A DNA stretch of 64,000 bases, taken from Gilvimarinus algae. GTDB lineage: Bacteria > Pseudomonadota > Gammaproteobacteria > Pseudomonadales > Cellvibrionaceae. A model generated the notes under the pieces. The model saw only the letters and a program-made list of their open reading frames with translations. It was not told the origin of the DNA and did not search any database. Position numbers and translations under genes: made by a program. Of this stretch, positions 6,386 through 14,962 are shown piece after piece (positions within the stretch are counted from its first letter, which is position 1; every line of letters starts with the position of its first letter). Location of the stretch: assembly GCF_030518215.1 (NCBI RefSeq), contig NZ_JAULRT010000032.1, positions 1-64,000 on the forward strand, written 5' to 3'.

Positions 6386-7194
6386 TACTTGCCTCCCAGC
6401 AGACGCTGTAAAAAGCCCTTTTTCTGTTGTTCCAAAAAGCGGTGCTCTACGTCTTCACCCAGCAGGCGGGCGACGGCATCGGAGTAGGCCTGGCCGGCTT
6501 CGGACTCTTCATCCAAAATCACCGGAGCGCCCTGGTTGGAGGCCTTGAGCACGGCCTCGGACTCGGGGATAACACCAAGGAGGGGTATGGCGAGAATTTC
6601 TTCCACGTCGGCCACGCTCAGCATTTCGGCGCTGGCGACCCGCGCGGGGTTATAGCGGGTCAGCAGCAGGTGCTCTTTGACCGATTTGCCCTGCTCTGCC
6701 AGGCGGGATTTGCTTTGCAGAATGCCGAGAATGCGGTCTGAGTCGCGCACCGACGACACTTCCGGGTTGGTGACGACTATCGCCTCTTCGGCAAAATACA
6801 AGGCCATTTGCGCGCCCTGCTCAATACCGGCGGGTGAGTCGCAGATGATGTAGTCAAAGTCTTCGGCCAGCTCGTTCAGTACTGCCTCTACGCCCTCGTG
6901 GGTCAGGGCTTCTTTGTCGCGGGTTTGCGAGGCGGGCAGAATGTAGAGTCCCTCGGTGCGCTTGTCTTTGATCAGCGCCTGCTTGAGGTTGGCCTCTTTG
7001 TTGATGACGTTGACAAAATCGTAGACCACGCGGCGCTCGCAGCCCATGATCAGGTCCAGGTTGCGCAGGCCCACGTCGAAGTCGATGACCACAGTCTTGT
7101 GGCCGCGCAGGGCCAGGCCTGTAGAAATGGCGGCACTGGAGGTGGTTTTGCCCACGCCGCCTTTACCGGAAGTAACGACAATAATTTTAGCCAC
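6385..7194 (-). CDS. minD: septum site-determining ATPase MinD
   Basis: 269 residues. Deviant Walker A GKGGVGKT at 10-17, with the signature lysine that senses the dimer; [10 protein letters not shown] (switch I region) and ICDSPAGIE (Walker B) follow. The C-terminal amphipathic helix ([16 protein letters not shown]) is the membrane-targeting sequence. MinD-ATP binds the inner membrane and recruits MinC and MinE. The start codon is GTG (7194). Middle gene of minCDE, 25 bases after minC. Confidence 0.97.
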   Translation of the reverse strand: MAKIIVVTSGKGGVGKTTSSAAISTGLALRGHKTVVIDFDVGLRNLDLIMGCERRVVYDFVNVINKEANLKQALIKDKRTEGLYILPASQTRDKEALTHEGVEAVLNELAEDFDYIICDSPAGIEQGAQMALYFAEEAIVVTNPEVSSVRDSDRILGILQSKSRLAEQGKSVKEHLLLTRYNPARVASAEMLSVADVEEILAIPLLGVIPESEAVLKASNQGAPVILDEESEAGQAYSDAVARLLGEDVEHRFLEQQKKGFLQRLLGGK

Positions 7195-7219
7195 GGTGTG
7201 TCCTCAATGTGTTGGCACC

Positions 7220-7921
7220 TTACAGTGCGGCAATTTCAATGGATTCGTTGTGCAGGAAAATCTGCGCCGGTTTTTTCCAGCAAGCCTCGCGCAGGGTATC
7301 GTTGAGCACAAAGTGTCCGGCAATGGACACCAGCTCGGCCTCCAGCCGCTGGCAGAAAATGCGCGCGGCGGGGTTGTCTTTAACCCCGGCCAGGGCGCGC
7401 CCGCGCAGGGTGCTGTAGACGTGGATGTTGCCATCGGCAATCACCTCGGCCCCTTCGCTGACCGGCGCCAGCAAAATCAAATCGGCGTTTTCGGCGTACA
7501 CCTGCTGGCCGGAGCGCACCGGCTTGTCGATGACTCGGGTCCCGAACCCGGCACTCGGCGCCGCCTGGGGTTCGCTGGCCGCTTCGGCCTCGGGCTTTTC
7601 CACGCGCGGGCGCGAGGCGGGCAAGTGAATCAGCCCCAGGCCGCGGGCCAGGCGGGCCTGCTCTTCGGTGCCGCCCTTGCAGCCAAACAACTGAAAGCCC
7701 TGGCTTTGGCAGGCGTTAATGATCTCTTGCAGTTGCGCTTTGCCCAGCTCGCCGTCAAAGGAGGCCAGGTTCAGGTAGAGCGGTGAGCCGGTGAAAAACA
7801 GCGGCGCGGTCTGCACCTTGTTTTTCAGGGTTTGGAGAAATTCGTCGGAGTGGTAGTGGTACAAGTCCAGCACCATGGTGGTGACGCTGGTGCCTTTGAT
7901 TTGAAAGCAGGGGTCTGCCAT
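7220..7921 (-). CDS. minC: septum site-determining protein MinC
   Basis: 233 residues from the ATG at 7921 (MADPCFQIKGTSVTTM), preceded by GGAAGACTCG. The N-terminal FtsZ-inhibiting domain (about 1-105) is joined by a Pro/Ala/Glu linker (110-130) to the C-terminal beta-helix domain that binds MinD and dimerises (RSGQQVYAENADLILLAPV, GAEVIADGNIHVYSTLRGRALAG). First gene of minCDE, with a GC-rich hairpin about 115 bases upstream. Confidence 0.95.
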   Translation of the reverse strand: MADPCFQIKGTSVTTMVLDLYHYHSDEFLQTLKNKVQTAPLFFTGSPLYLNLASFDGELGKAQLQEIINACQSQGFQLFGCKGGTEEQARLARGLGLIHLPASRPRVEKPEAEAASEPQAAPSAGFGTRVIDKPVRSGQQVYAENADLILLAPVSEGAEVIADGNIHVYSTLRGRALAGVKDNPAARIFCQRLEAELVSIAGHFVLNDTLREACWKKPAQIFLHNESIEIAAL

Positions 7922-8036
7922 CGAGTCTTCCTGATACATCCGGTGATGCCGCCGCAAAGCGGGCATGTGTGTATGGTGGGCAGGTTAGTGTCACCGGGCT
8001 TGCTGGAAAAGGCCCGGTGCACGCTTTTGCCAAGTG

Positions 8037-8063
8037 GCCCGCAATATAGCAAATATTGCGGGC
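8037..8063 (-). terminator. perfect 11-bp hairpin between xylanase and minC
   Basis: GCCCGCAATAT (8037-8047) pairs perfectly with ATATTGCGGGC (8053-8063) around a five-base loop. It lies 29 bases past the xylanase stop on the minus strand. No U-run follows, so it may be a weak terminator, an RNA end-stabiliser or an operator upstream of minC. Confidence 0.5.
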
Positions 8064-8091
8064 GCATCCTATCGGCGGCAGGTGGAAGTGG

Positions 8092-9231
8092 TTATTGCTT
8101 TAACGCGGCTACGGCGTCATAGGCGGGTTTGCGCTGGTAGTCGCGGTCAAACAGCAGCGGGTAGTTGGTGCGCCCGCGTACCGGGAAGTCGTTTTTCCAG
8201 GACTCGCTGTCGCCGGTACCCCAGAAGGTGACCCGGGCGATCTTGTCGCGGTGTTTTAAAAAGAGTTTGAACCACTGCGCGTAGCGCTCGGCGAGTTGCT
8301 CCTCTACCTCGGCCGGCAGGCCATCGGCGTAGGGGTTGAGCTCGTCGGAGTACTCGAAGCTGTCGGAGATCTCGGCGCCGATGTGATCCCAGGCCACGGG
8401 CAGTACGTCCAGATCCAGCTCGGTGATGTGCACGGCAACGCCGGCGGCGGCGTAGGCCTCGATACTCTTTTCAAATTCTTGTATCTCGGGGTAGCCCAAC
8501 CCCACGTGACCCTGCATGCCAACGCCATCGATGGGCACGCCGGTGTTTTTAAAGCGCTTGATCATGTCCACCACAAACTGGCGTTTGCCGGGGTTGTGCA
8601 TGTTGTAGTCGTTGTACATCAGGTGGGCTTCGGGCGCGGCCGCGCGGGCGTAGCGGAAGGCGTGGTCGACAAAGTCGGGGCCAATCTGGTTAAACCAGGC
8701 GCTTTTGCGCCAGCCTTTGTCTTCGTCGACGGCCTCGTTCACCACATCCCAGGCGTGGATGCGACCTTTGTAACGTCCGGCCACTGTGTCGATGTGGTCT
8801 TTCATTCGCGCAAGCAGCGCGTCGCGCGACAGGGGTTTGCCGTCCGCATCGTTAAAGACCCAGCTCGGGGTCTGCGAGTGCCACACCAGCACATGGCCGA
8901 CCATAAACATGCCGTGTTTTTCGCCAAACGCCATGAACTGGTCGGCGTAGTCCCACACCCAGCGGTTGGGCTCGGGGTGCAGGCGCTCCCACTTCATGTC
9001 GTTTTCCATGGTCATGGCGTTGAACTCGCGCGCCACCAGCTCGTTAAAGCCCGCCGGCGGATTTGTCAGGCGGGCGTTGCCGATGGCGGTGCCAATGTAA
9101 AAGTCCTCTTTGTAGAGGTCTTTCAGGCCGGTGGCTTGAGCGGCCTGGGCAAAGGCGCGCTGTTTGCTAAGCGCCAGGGCGCCGGAGAGATAGAGCGAAC
9201 GTGCAAGCAGTTGTCTGCGATTTATTGTCAT
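8092..9231 (-). CDS. GH10 endo-1,4-beta-xylanase with Tat-like signal
   Basis: 379 residues; a single GH10 TIM barrel that cleaves internal beta-1,4 bonds of xylan. Acid/base E166 lies in WDVVNEAVDE and nucleophile E271 in HITELDLD; NAMTMENDMKWE and GHVLVWHSQTPSW are further GH10 substrate-site motifs. The leader MTINRRQLLARSLYLSGALA has a twin-arginine RRxLL pattern and AFAQA cleavage site, so export by Tat (genes at 51.5-52.8 kb) is likely. No carbohydrate-binding module or linker. It lies 16 bases after the DUF2058 gene with a good AAGG site, so co-transcription is possible. Confidence 0.95.
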   Translation of the reverse strand: MTINRRQLLARSLYLSGALALSKQRAFAQAAQATGLKDLYKEDFYIGTAIGNARLTNPPAGFNELVAREFNAMTMENDMKWERLHPEPNRWVWDYADQFMAFGEKHGMFMVGHVLVWHSQTPSWVFNDADGKPLSRDALLARMKDHIDTVAGRYKGRIHAWDVVNEAVDEDKGWRKSAWFNQIGPDFVDHAFRYARAAAPEAHLMYNDYNMHNPGKRQFVVDMIKRFKNTGVPIDGVGMQGHVGLGYPEIQEFEKSIEAYAAAGVAVHITELDLDVLPVAWDHIGAEISDSFEYSDELNPYADGLPAEVEEQLAERYAQWFKLFLKHRDKIARVTFWGTGDSESWKNDFPVRGRTNYPLLFDRDYQRKPAYDAVAALKQ

Positions 9232-9247
9232 CGTTTTACCTTTTTAC

Positions 9248-9796
9248 CTACCACATGAGGTCATCGGGGATTACGTAATCTTTGTAGGGATCGTCGTCTT
9301 CCTGTTCCTGCGCGCTGGGTGTGTTGGCCACAACCACCAGAGCTGCATCGCGCTCGGCGATTTTTTCAGCGGTGACGCGCGGCACCAGTTCGTAGCCTTC
9401 ATCGAGCTTGGCAATGGCCAGCAATCCGCGGCTGACACGATTGTGGGCATCGGCATCCAGCACCAGCTTTTTGATGGTTTTACCGTCGGTGAAGTGGTAC
9501 TCCAGCTCCTGGGCGCCGGCTCTGCACTTGGGCTGGCGGTGGCTGGTAATCAGCTGGCGAATTTGCGCGGCTATGGCTTTTTTCTCGGCTTCCGCCTGGC
9601 GCTGGCGGTTCAGTTCGCGGTCGCGCTCGGCTTTGGCGGCCCGCGCGGCCTGTGCCTCGGCTTTGCTCTCGCTGGTGATCTGCTGGCCGGTTTTCACCGC
9701 CTGCTTATGCTGCTTGCTCTTTTCTTTTTGGATTTTCTTGGCCTTCTTGTCGTCGATCAGGCCGGCGTTTTTGAGCTGGTCTTGCAGCGAAGCCAT
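9248..9796 (-). CDS. DUF2058 (YaiL-type) protein
   Basis: 182 residues from the ATG at 9796 (MASLQDQLKNAGLIDDKKA). The N-terminal 90 residues are a highly charged helix rich in Lys, Ala, Arg and Glu (KKAKKIQKEKSKQHKQ, RAAKAERDRELNRQRQAEAEKKA), followed by the compact conserved domain (YHFTDGKTIKKLVLDAD, RGLLAIAKLDEGYELVPRVTAEKI) and an acidic tail. Family members are called nucleoprotein/polynucleotide-associated but have no proven function. Cytoplasmic. Confidence 0.85.
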   Translation of the reverse strand: MASLQDQLKNAGLIDDKKAKKIQKEKSKQHKQAVKTGQQITSESKAEAQAARAAKAERDRELNRQRQAEAEKKAIAAQIRQLITSHRQPKCRAGAQELEYHFTDGKTIKKLVLDADAHNRVSRGLLAIAKLDEGYELVPRVTAEKIAERDAALVVVANTPSAQEQEDDDPYKDYVIPDDLMW

Positions 9797-9915
9797 GGTG
9801 CGCACCTCTTTTGGTCATTAATACTATAAGTCTTTGCCGGGTGTGGCAAGTACCCGTGTTCCGCAGAATACCGAGCACACCCCTGACGGACAAGCGGCTT
9901 GTGTAGAATACCGCT

Positions 9916-10626
9916 ATGCACTTTCTCACCGCGCCTTCGCCCGCCTTGTTGTGGGTCAGCATCGCCTTGGCTCTGCCGTTACTGGTTGTGGCACTGCGTC
10001 TGGCGCCCTGGTCGCAGTTGCTGGCCAGCGGTACTCGCCAGCACGCCTTTTACGCCAGTGTGCTGGCGCTCGGGCTCTTTTGGCTGCTGCAGGTGGAGGT
10101 GCGTGAGGTGTTGGGCTTTCACCCCATGTTGATGGCGGTGACCACCATGGTGTTTGGCGCGCCGCTGGCATTGATCGTCGGTGCCTTGGCGCTGGCAGCC
10201 AATCTGATCTATCGCTTTGCGATGGGCGCGGCGCTCGACGGCGCGGCTGTGGCCTTTTCCGAGGTGAATCTGGCAGCGTTGCCGGTGAGCTTTTTACTGG
10301 GGGTGGCTGTGCCGGTGGGCTGGACCTGGCTGGTGATTTTTCTGGTGGACCGCTGGCGCTTTAAAAACCCGTTTACCTATTTTCTCGGTGTGGGCTTTTT
10401 TGGCGCCATGCTCAGTTGTCTCTGGCTGGGTGCGGCCAGCTATCTGCTGTTTTTTATCACCGGCAGTGATGGGGCGTTGGCGGTGTGGCAGCAAAACGCT
10501 CTGCTGTTTGTACTGATGATGTTCCCAGAGGGGTTTTGCAACGGCGCCATAGCAACGGTGCTCACCGTGCTATGGCCGGATATGGTGAAAACCTACCGCG
10601 ATGACTGGTATTTGGGTGACAAATAG
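9916..10626 (+). CDS. CbiM/COG3235-like energy-coupling factor membrane protein
   Basis: 236 residues with about seven hydrophobic segments. GFHPMLMAVTTMVFGAPLALIVG and the late MMFPEGFCNGAIATVL motif are characteristic of the CbiM-related permease family (COG3235), whose classical members are substrate-binding parts of cobalt or nickel ECF transporters. The proteobacterial COG3235 members are uncharacterised and usually stand alone, as here, with no ATPase nearby, so metal uptake is only a family guess. No histidine-rich N-terminus typical of true CbiM is present. Confidence 0.65.
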   Translation: MHFLTAPSPALLWVSIALALPLLVVALRLAPWSQLLASGTRQHAFYASVLALGLFWLLQVEVREVLGFHPMLMAVTTMVFGAPLALIVGALALAANLIYRFAMGAALDGAAVAFSEVNLAALPVSFLLGVAVPVGWTWLVIFLVDRWRFKNPFTYFLGVGFFGAMLSCLWLGAASYLLFFITGSDGALAVWQQNALLFVLMMFPEGFCNGAIATVLTVLWPDMVKTYRDDWYLGDK

Positions 10627-10667
10627 CCCGATCTTTACTGCAGATGATCAGACCGGTGCGCAGCGCT

Positions 10668-12632
10668 CTAGCGCTTGCGCACAATACCCGCCCAGCCGCC
10701 ACCACTGGCAAGCTTGATTGGCAGTGATTGGCTGGCGTTCACCGGGCGCTGCTCGCGTTTGTAATCTTCGGCGTAGTGCTCGGTGTTGAGACCGTCGCGA
10801 ATCAAATCCAGCTGGTAGTCGCCCTCGCCCAAAAAGCTGAAGTCGACGGTGAGGGTGCGGGCGGTATCGTCGGTCATGGCGCCCAGGTACCAGGTGTCGC
10901 CTTTGCGTCTGGCCACCAGAATGTAATCGGCAACCGCGGCGTCGAGCACGCGGGTTTCATCCCACACTGAGGGAAAGGCGGCAATAAACTCAGTGACCTC
11001 GGGCTCGCGCAAATAGGTAGAGGGCGATTCACAGAGCATTTGCAGCGCGCTTTCATAGACCGCGTACATGGCCACCTGATGGGCGCGGGTGCCCATGCTC
11101 ACGGGCCGGAAGTGGCTGATGTGATGCTGCTCCAGGTGGGCGTTGCGCAGAGCGCCCGGTGTGAAGTCCATGGGGCCGGCCACCATGCGGATAAACGGCA
11201 GAGTAACGGTGTGCTCGGGGGTGATATCCTGGCTCCACTTGTTGTTCTCGTTGCCTTTGACCCCTTCGTAGGTCATGACATTGGGGTAGGCGCGTCTGAG
11301 GCCTGCGGGTTTAAAGCCGCCGTGGTAGTCCACCAGTAGTTGGTGCTTGGCCGCCTCTTTGGCGATCTTTTCGTAGTAATTCACCATGTACTGGTCGGCG
11401 CGCTGCATAAAGTCCACTTTAATGCCCGCCGCGCCCCACTCGCCGTAGGTTTTCAGGATGTTTTGGTAGTCTTTATCCAGCGGGCCCCAGAGCGCCCAGA
11501 GAATAATGCCCACGCCTTTTTCCTTGCCGTAGCGAATCAACTCCTGGACGTCCATCTCGGGGTTGGACTCGACGATATTGGTGGTGGTTTTGGTCCAGCC
11601 TTCGTCGAGAATCACATACTCCAGGCCGTACTGTGCGGCAAAGTCGATGTAGTACTTGTAGGTCTGGGTATTGATGCCGGCTTTAAAGTTCACGCCGAAC
11701 AGGTTGTTGGCGTTGTACCAGTCCCAGGCGATGCGGCCGGGCTTGATCCAGCTCGACTCGGCCAGTTGATTGTCGCGCGAGAGCAGCCACACCAGTTCGC
11801 TTTGCACCAGGTCGGCGTCTTTATCGCTGATGATGGCGAGGCGCCAGGGAAAATCGCGCGCTCCCGTCGTTTCGGCAATGTGGCTGGCAAAGCTCAGGTG
11901 TTGGTTGCGATCTTCCGAGCCGGGCATGGGGGTTGCTTCGGTAACCACTCCGGGGTGTTTGGCGGTGACGCCGTTGCCGCCGGTGGCGCTGACAAACAGG
12001 CCCGGGTAGTCGGATAAATCGGCCTCGGTAAAGACCACATTGATGTCGTTGGCGGAGAAGTACACCGGCAATGAGGCAAAGCGGCCCGCTTCAAGCTCGC
12101 TCAAGCGCGCTGGTACATAAAGGCGCTCGTAGTGGGAGATCAGGCTCTCCTCTTCGGGGAAGAGGGTCTCGGTGAGTTCGGGGAAATTGAGCTCAAGGAT
12201 TTCATTTTCAACGACAATCGGCCCGTCTTTGCTGCCGGTAAAGCGATAGGCCGCGCCGTCGTTATAGGCGCGAAAGTCCAGGCCGTAACCATTGTCAAAG
12301 CGCAGCGACAGCGCCCGGTAATGCTCATTGATCTGCGCGTTTTTATCCGTGACTACTGGCGTCAGTGTGTTTTGCACTTCGCGGCGCTGGGCATCGGCGA
12401 TGCTGATTTTGTGCGCGATATCGCCAGTCCCTTTCAGGGTCAGCCCCACGCGGCTCGGGGCAATGACGCGGGTCTCGCCCAGCGTGGCGGACCAGTGAAT
12501 CGACTCGCCCACTTCAATTTTGAGCGAGAGGCGGCCATCGGGCGACTCCAGCTGATAGGTCTCGGCGCGGGCCAGGAGCGAGACGAGAGAGAGGAGCAAG
12601 GCGGGAGCGATACATTTGATTAACGAGCACAT
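10668..12632 (-). CDS. GH97 alpha-glycosidase, retaining-type candidate (alpha-galactosidase-like)
   Basis: 654 residues from the ATG at 12632; a signal peptide (1-23, cleaved after ARA) sends it to the periplasm. N-terminal beta-sandwich (to about 290), TIM barrel (LEYVILDEGWTKTTTN, GIILWALWGP), C-terminal sheet. GH97 splits into inverting alpha-glucosidases (SusB) and retaining enzymes (BT1871). Here Asp407 in IKVDFM stands where BT1871 has its nucleophile and Glu462 in VKGNEN lies 55 residues later, the same spacing as the BT1871 pair as I recall it; inverting enzymes lack that Asp. So a retaining alpha-galactosidase-like activity is inferred. Faces the divergent DUF2157 gene across a LacI-type operator. 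Confidence 0.88.
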   Translation of the reverse strand: MCSLIKCIAPALLLSLVSLLARAETYQLESPDGRLSLKIEVGESIHWSATLGETRVIAPSRVGLTLKGTGDIAHKISIADAQRREVQNTLTPVVTDKNAQINEHYRALSLRFDNGYGLDFRAYNDGAAYRFTGSKDGPIVVENEILELNFPELTETLFPEEESLISHYERLYVPARLSELEAGRFASLPVYFSANDINVVFTEADLSDYPGLFVSATGGNGVTAKHPGVVTEATPMPGSEDRNQHLSFASHIAETTGARDFPWRLAIISDKDADLVQSELVWLLSRDNQLAESSWIKPGRIAWDWYNANNLFGVNFKAGINTQTYKYYIDFAAQYGLEYVILDEGWTKTTTNIVESNPEMDVQELIRYGKEKGVGIILWALWGPLDKDYQNILKTYGEWGAAGIKVDFMQRADQYMVNYYEKIAKEAAKHQLLVDYHGGFKPAGLRRAYPNVMTYEGVKGNENNKWSQDITPEHTVTLPFIRMVAGPMDFTPGALRNAHLEQHHISHFRPVSMGTRAHQVAMYAVYESALQMLCESPSTYLREPEVTEFIAAFPSVWDETRVLDAAVADYILVARRKGDTWYLGAMTDDTARTLTVDFSFLGEGDYQLDLIRDGLNTEHYAEDYKREQRPVNASQSLPIKLASGGGWAGIVRKR

Positions 12633-12663
12633 GGGCGAACCTTTGAACGTTATTTTACTTGTG

Positions 12664-12694
12664 TGAAACCGGTTAACGCGGGCAATATTGCCCG
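12664..12694. promoter_or_regulatory. LacI-type operator and adjoining palindrome upstream of GH97
   Basis: TGAAACCGGTTAAC (12664-12677) fits the LacI-family pattern (TGnnAnCGnTnn, central CG) and lies 32 bases upstream of the GH97 start. It is followed by a perfect 16-base palindrome CGGGCAATATTGCCCG (12679-12694). LacI regulators commonly control glycosidase genes in Cellvibrionaceae; binding here is inferred. Confidence 0.4.
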
Positions 12695-12729
12695 TTAAAA
12701 GTGCGGGGCACAAGGGGCAGGAGCCAGCC

Positions 12730-13809
12730 ATGGAAAAAGACAACAGGGCCGAAGCACAGCGCCGGGCGGACAGCATCCGGGCGTTTGGTCAGGAATTGCA
12801 GCGGCTGCAAAGTGAGGGCGTGCTGAGCCTGGAGACTGAGCAGCTCAGCCGGGTACGCGTCTACCATCAGCAGCAGCTCGAAAGCCTGCGCCAGGGGTAT
12901 GACGTGGACCTTGCCGATCACGCCAGACGCCTGAGCCTGGGTATGCAGGTGGTGAGCTTTCTCGGTGCCTGGGCGCTGGCGGCGAGTGTGTTTTTCTTTT
13001 TCCAGCAGTATTGGGGGCTGCTCGATACCTGGCTTCAAGTGGCGGTGCTGGTGGCAGCGCCGCTGTTGAGCCTGGTCGGCGTGGTCTATATCGCCCAGCT
13101 CGACGGCCCGGCTCGCTACTACGCCAAAATCGCCGCCATGATCAGCTTTGCCTGCCTGGTGATCAACATCGCTCTGCTGGGGCAGTTGTACAATTTTCCA
13201 CCCTCGCCCACGGCACTGGCGGTTTTTGCGGTCTACGCCGGCTTGCTCGCCTACGCGCTGGAGGTTCGCTTGCTCCTGGCGGTGGCCATGCTCTGTGTGT
13301 TTGCGTTTATCGGGGCACAGAGTGCGACTTACAGTGGTCTTTATTGGCTGTCGGTGGGTGAGCGGCCCGAGCACTTTTTGTTGCCGACCCTGGCGCTGTT
13401 TTTCCTGCCCTCAGTGATCAGCCAGCACGCCTACGCCGGGTTTTCCACGATTTACCGCGTTTTGTCCCTGACGGCGCTGTGCCTGGTGTTGTTGGTGCTC
13501 TCCAACTGGGGCCGCGGCAGTTACCTGCCCTGGAGCCATGCGGTGATTGAAGGGGTGTATCAAATTGCCGGGTTTGCCGTCAGTGCCGGCGCTATCTGGT
13601 TGGGCGTGCAACGCGGTTGGCCAGCCGTGGTGGCCACCGGCAATGTGTTCTTCTTTTTGTTTTTGTACACCAAGTTCTTTGACTGGTGGTGGGAGTGGCT
13701 GCCCAAATCCCTGTTCTTTTTGTTGCTGGGGCTGACGGCGCTTTTGGCGCTGATGGTGTTTTCGCGCTTGCGCCGCTATACGCAGACCCAGGCCGGAGGT
13801 GAGCAATGA
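12730..13809 (+). CDS. DUF2157 membrane protein
   Basis: 359 residues from the ATG at 12730 (MEKDNRAEAQRR; GGGGCAGGAG upstream). The N-terminal soluble part (about 1-70) is a charged helix typical of DUF2157; then about ten membrane helices follow (GMQVVSFLGAWALAASVFFF, LLDTWLQVAVLVAAPLLSLV and so on), with the GQLYNFPPSPTALAVFAVYAG stretch conserved in the family. Function unknown. It shares an ATGA overlap with the next gene; the two families are usually found together. Confidence 0.8.
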   Translation: MEKDNRAEAQRRADSIRAFGQELQRLQSEGVLSLETEQLSRVRVYHQQQLESLRQGYDVDLADHARRLSLGMQVVSFLGAWALAASVFFFFQQYWGLLDTWLQVAVLVAAPLLSLVGVVYIAQLDGPARYYAKIAAMISFACLVINIALLGQLYNFPPSPTALAVFAVYAGLLAYALEVRLLLAVAMLCVFAFIGAQSATYSGLYWLSVGERPEHFLLPTLALFFLPSVISQHAYAGFSTIYRVLSLTALCLVLLVLSNWGRGSYLPWSHAVIEGVYQIAGFAVSAGAIWLGVQRGWPAVVATGNVFFFLFLYTKFFDWWWEWLPKSLFFLLLGLTALLALMVFSRLRRYTQTQAGGEQ

Positions 13810-14597
13810 AAAAACTCTGGTATGCGGCGGTGCTTGTGGTGGCGGCCAATGGCGTAGTGCTCGGCAAGGCCGCCATCAATCGCCACTGGGGAGAGGTGCA
13901 GCGCCTTGATCTGACCGAGAGAGAGTTGAGCCTGCCCTATTACCAATACCACGAGGGCACCCGCTCTTTGTCCCTCAGCTGGCAGGGCAATGTGGCCGGG
14001 GATAAGTATTTGTTCCACCGCTCCTACAACGTCAAATTGAGCGAGGCGTCGTTTGCAGCGCTGGGCGGCGCCGAGGTGGTGTGCGATGCGGATTTTAAGC
14101 GCCAGAGCGCCTATGTGTTGCTGGTATACGGCGGCCAGCCCTACACCGATTTATTGGCGCAATACCGCGCGCTGGTGCAGCGCGCCGAAGCTGCCTATGC
14201 GGCAAACGCCAGCAAAGACAACGAACAAGCTCTGGAGCGGGCCAGGCGCAATTTACTGAGCCAGGAGCAGGGCGCTTCGCGGCTGATTGCGGTGGATGCC
14301 GCCCTGACTCAGGAGCCACTGCTTGAGCGCGCCGCGACTTATGACGAGCCCCACTGGGTCTTGCCGGCGCGACTATCAGCGGTCGGTCAGTGCAAAGATC
14401 AGGAGGTGTACGTCAGGCTCACGGGGGTTCAGCAGTTTCACTTGAGCCGACGTCAATCCGAGGCGTTGAAATTGAGCCCGTCGCAGAAGCGCTACGACCA
14501 GGCGCTGGACGCGCCGCGCTATCGTGCCAGCCTGGCAATTGGGTCTTTGGGGTTGCCCTGGGTCGAGCGAGTGGCCAAATGTGAAGGGGAGTGCTAA
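13806..14597 (+). CDS. DUF4824-like membrane-anchored periplasmic protein
   Basis: 263 residues; one N-terminal membrane helix (4-20, LWYAAVLVVAANGVVLG) then a periplasmic domain. The stretch LTERELSLPYYQYHEGTRSLSLSW near the start is the family's conserved opening, and LGLPWVERVAKC is near the end. Its ATG overlaps the DUF2157 stop by four bases, so the two are coupled and probably form one membrane complex. Family name is from memory of similar DUF2157 operons; function unknown. Confidence 0.65.
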   Translation: MKKLWYAAVLVVAANGVVLGKAAINRHWGEVQRLDLTERELSLPYYQYHEGTRSLSLSWQGNVAGDKYLFHRSYNVKLSEASFAALGGAEVVCDADFKRQSAYVLLVYGGQPYTDLLAQYRALVQRAEAAYAANASKDNEQALERARRNLLSQEQGASRLIAVDAALTQEPLLERAATYDEPHWVLPARLSAVGQCKDQEVYVRLTGVQQFHLSRRQSEALKLSPSQKRYDQALDAPRYRASLAIGSLGLPWVERVAKCEGEC

Positions 14598-14600
14598 GAC

Positions 14601-14622
14601 TCAGGTGCCCGCGGGCACCTGA
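14601..14622. terminator. perfect 22-base palindrome between convergent genes
   Basis: TCAGGTGCCCG/CGGGCACCTGA sits between the DUF4824-type gene (+) and the small exported protein gene (-). It can act in both directions as a hairpin, though no T-run follows on either side. Confidence 0.55.
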
Positions 14623-14634
14623 ATCGGCAGGGGT

Positions 14635-14961
14635 TTAAAAATTTGCGCGGAAAATGGTAACCGGTTCGGGCTCGCGCACATTGCCGCGGACCTTGATGCG
14701 GTTGTCGGTGTTGCGGATTTCTTCCAGTACCGGGTCATAGCCAAATTGCATACGGCTACCGAGCTTTTCGCGGGTTTCATCGGTGATTTGCCAGCGCGGC
14801 GTCTCGGGCAGCTCGGGTGCTTTAGGCTTGCGCCAGTCGCGCGCGGTGACAATCACCTCCTCGACGACTCTGTCGGAGTAGTCGGCGCCCGAGTCACTGT
14901 TTTGCGCCTGAGCGCCCGCAGCCGCTGCCAAGAATATTGCCAGAGAATATTTGAGCGCCAT
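14635..14961 (-). CDS. small exported protein with a TonB-box-like segment
   Basis: 108 residues from the ATG at 14961; signal peptide MALKYSLAIFLAAAAGAQAQ. The mature start contains RVVEEVIVTARDWRKP, which looks like the EEVIVTAR box at the N-terminus of many TonB-dependent receptors, but no plug or barrel follows; the rest is a short polar tail (QFGYDPVLEEIRNTDNRIKVRGN). It starts one base after the stop of the solute-binding protein gene, so the two form an operon. Not recognised beyond this. May interact with TonB or simply be a receptor remnant. Confidence 0.6.
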   Translation of the reverse strand: MALKYSLAIFLAAAAGAQAQNSDSGADYSDRVVEEVIVTARDWRKPKAPELPETPRWQITDETREKLGSRMQFGYDPVLEEIRNTDNRIKVRGNVREPEPVTIFRANF

Positions 14962-14962
14962 C

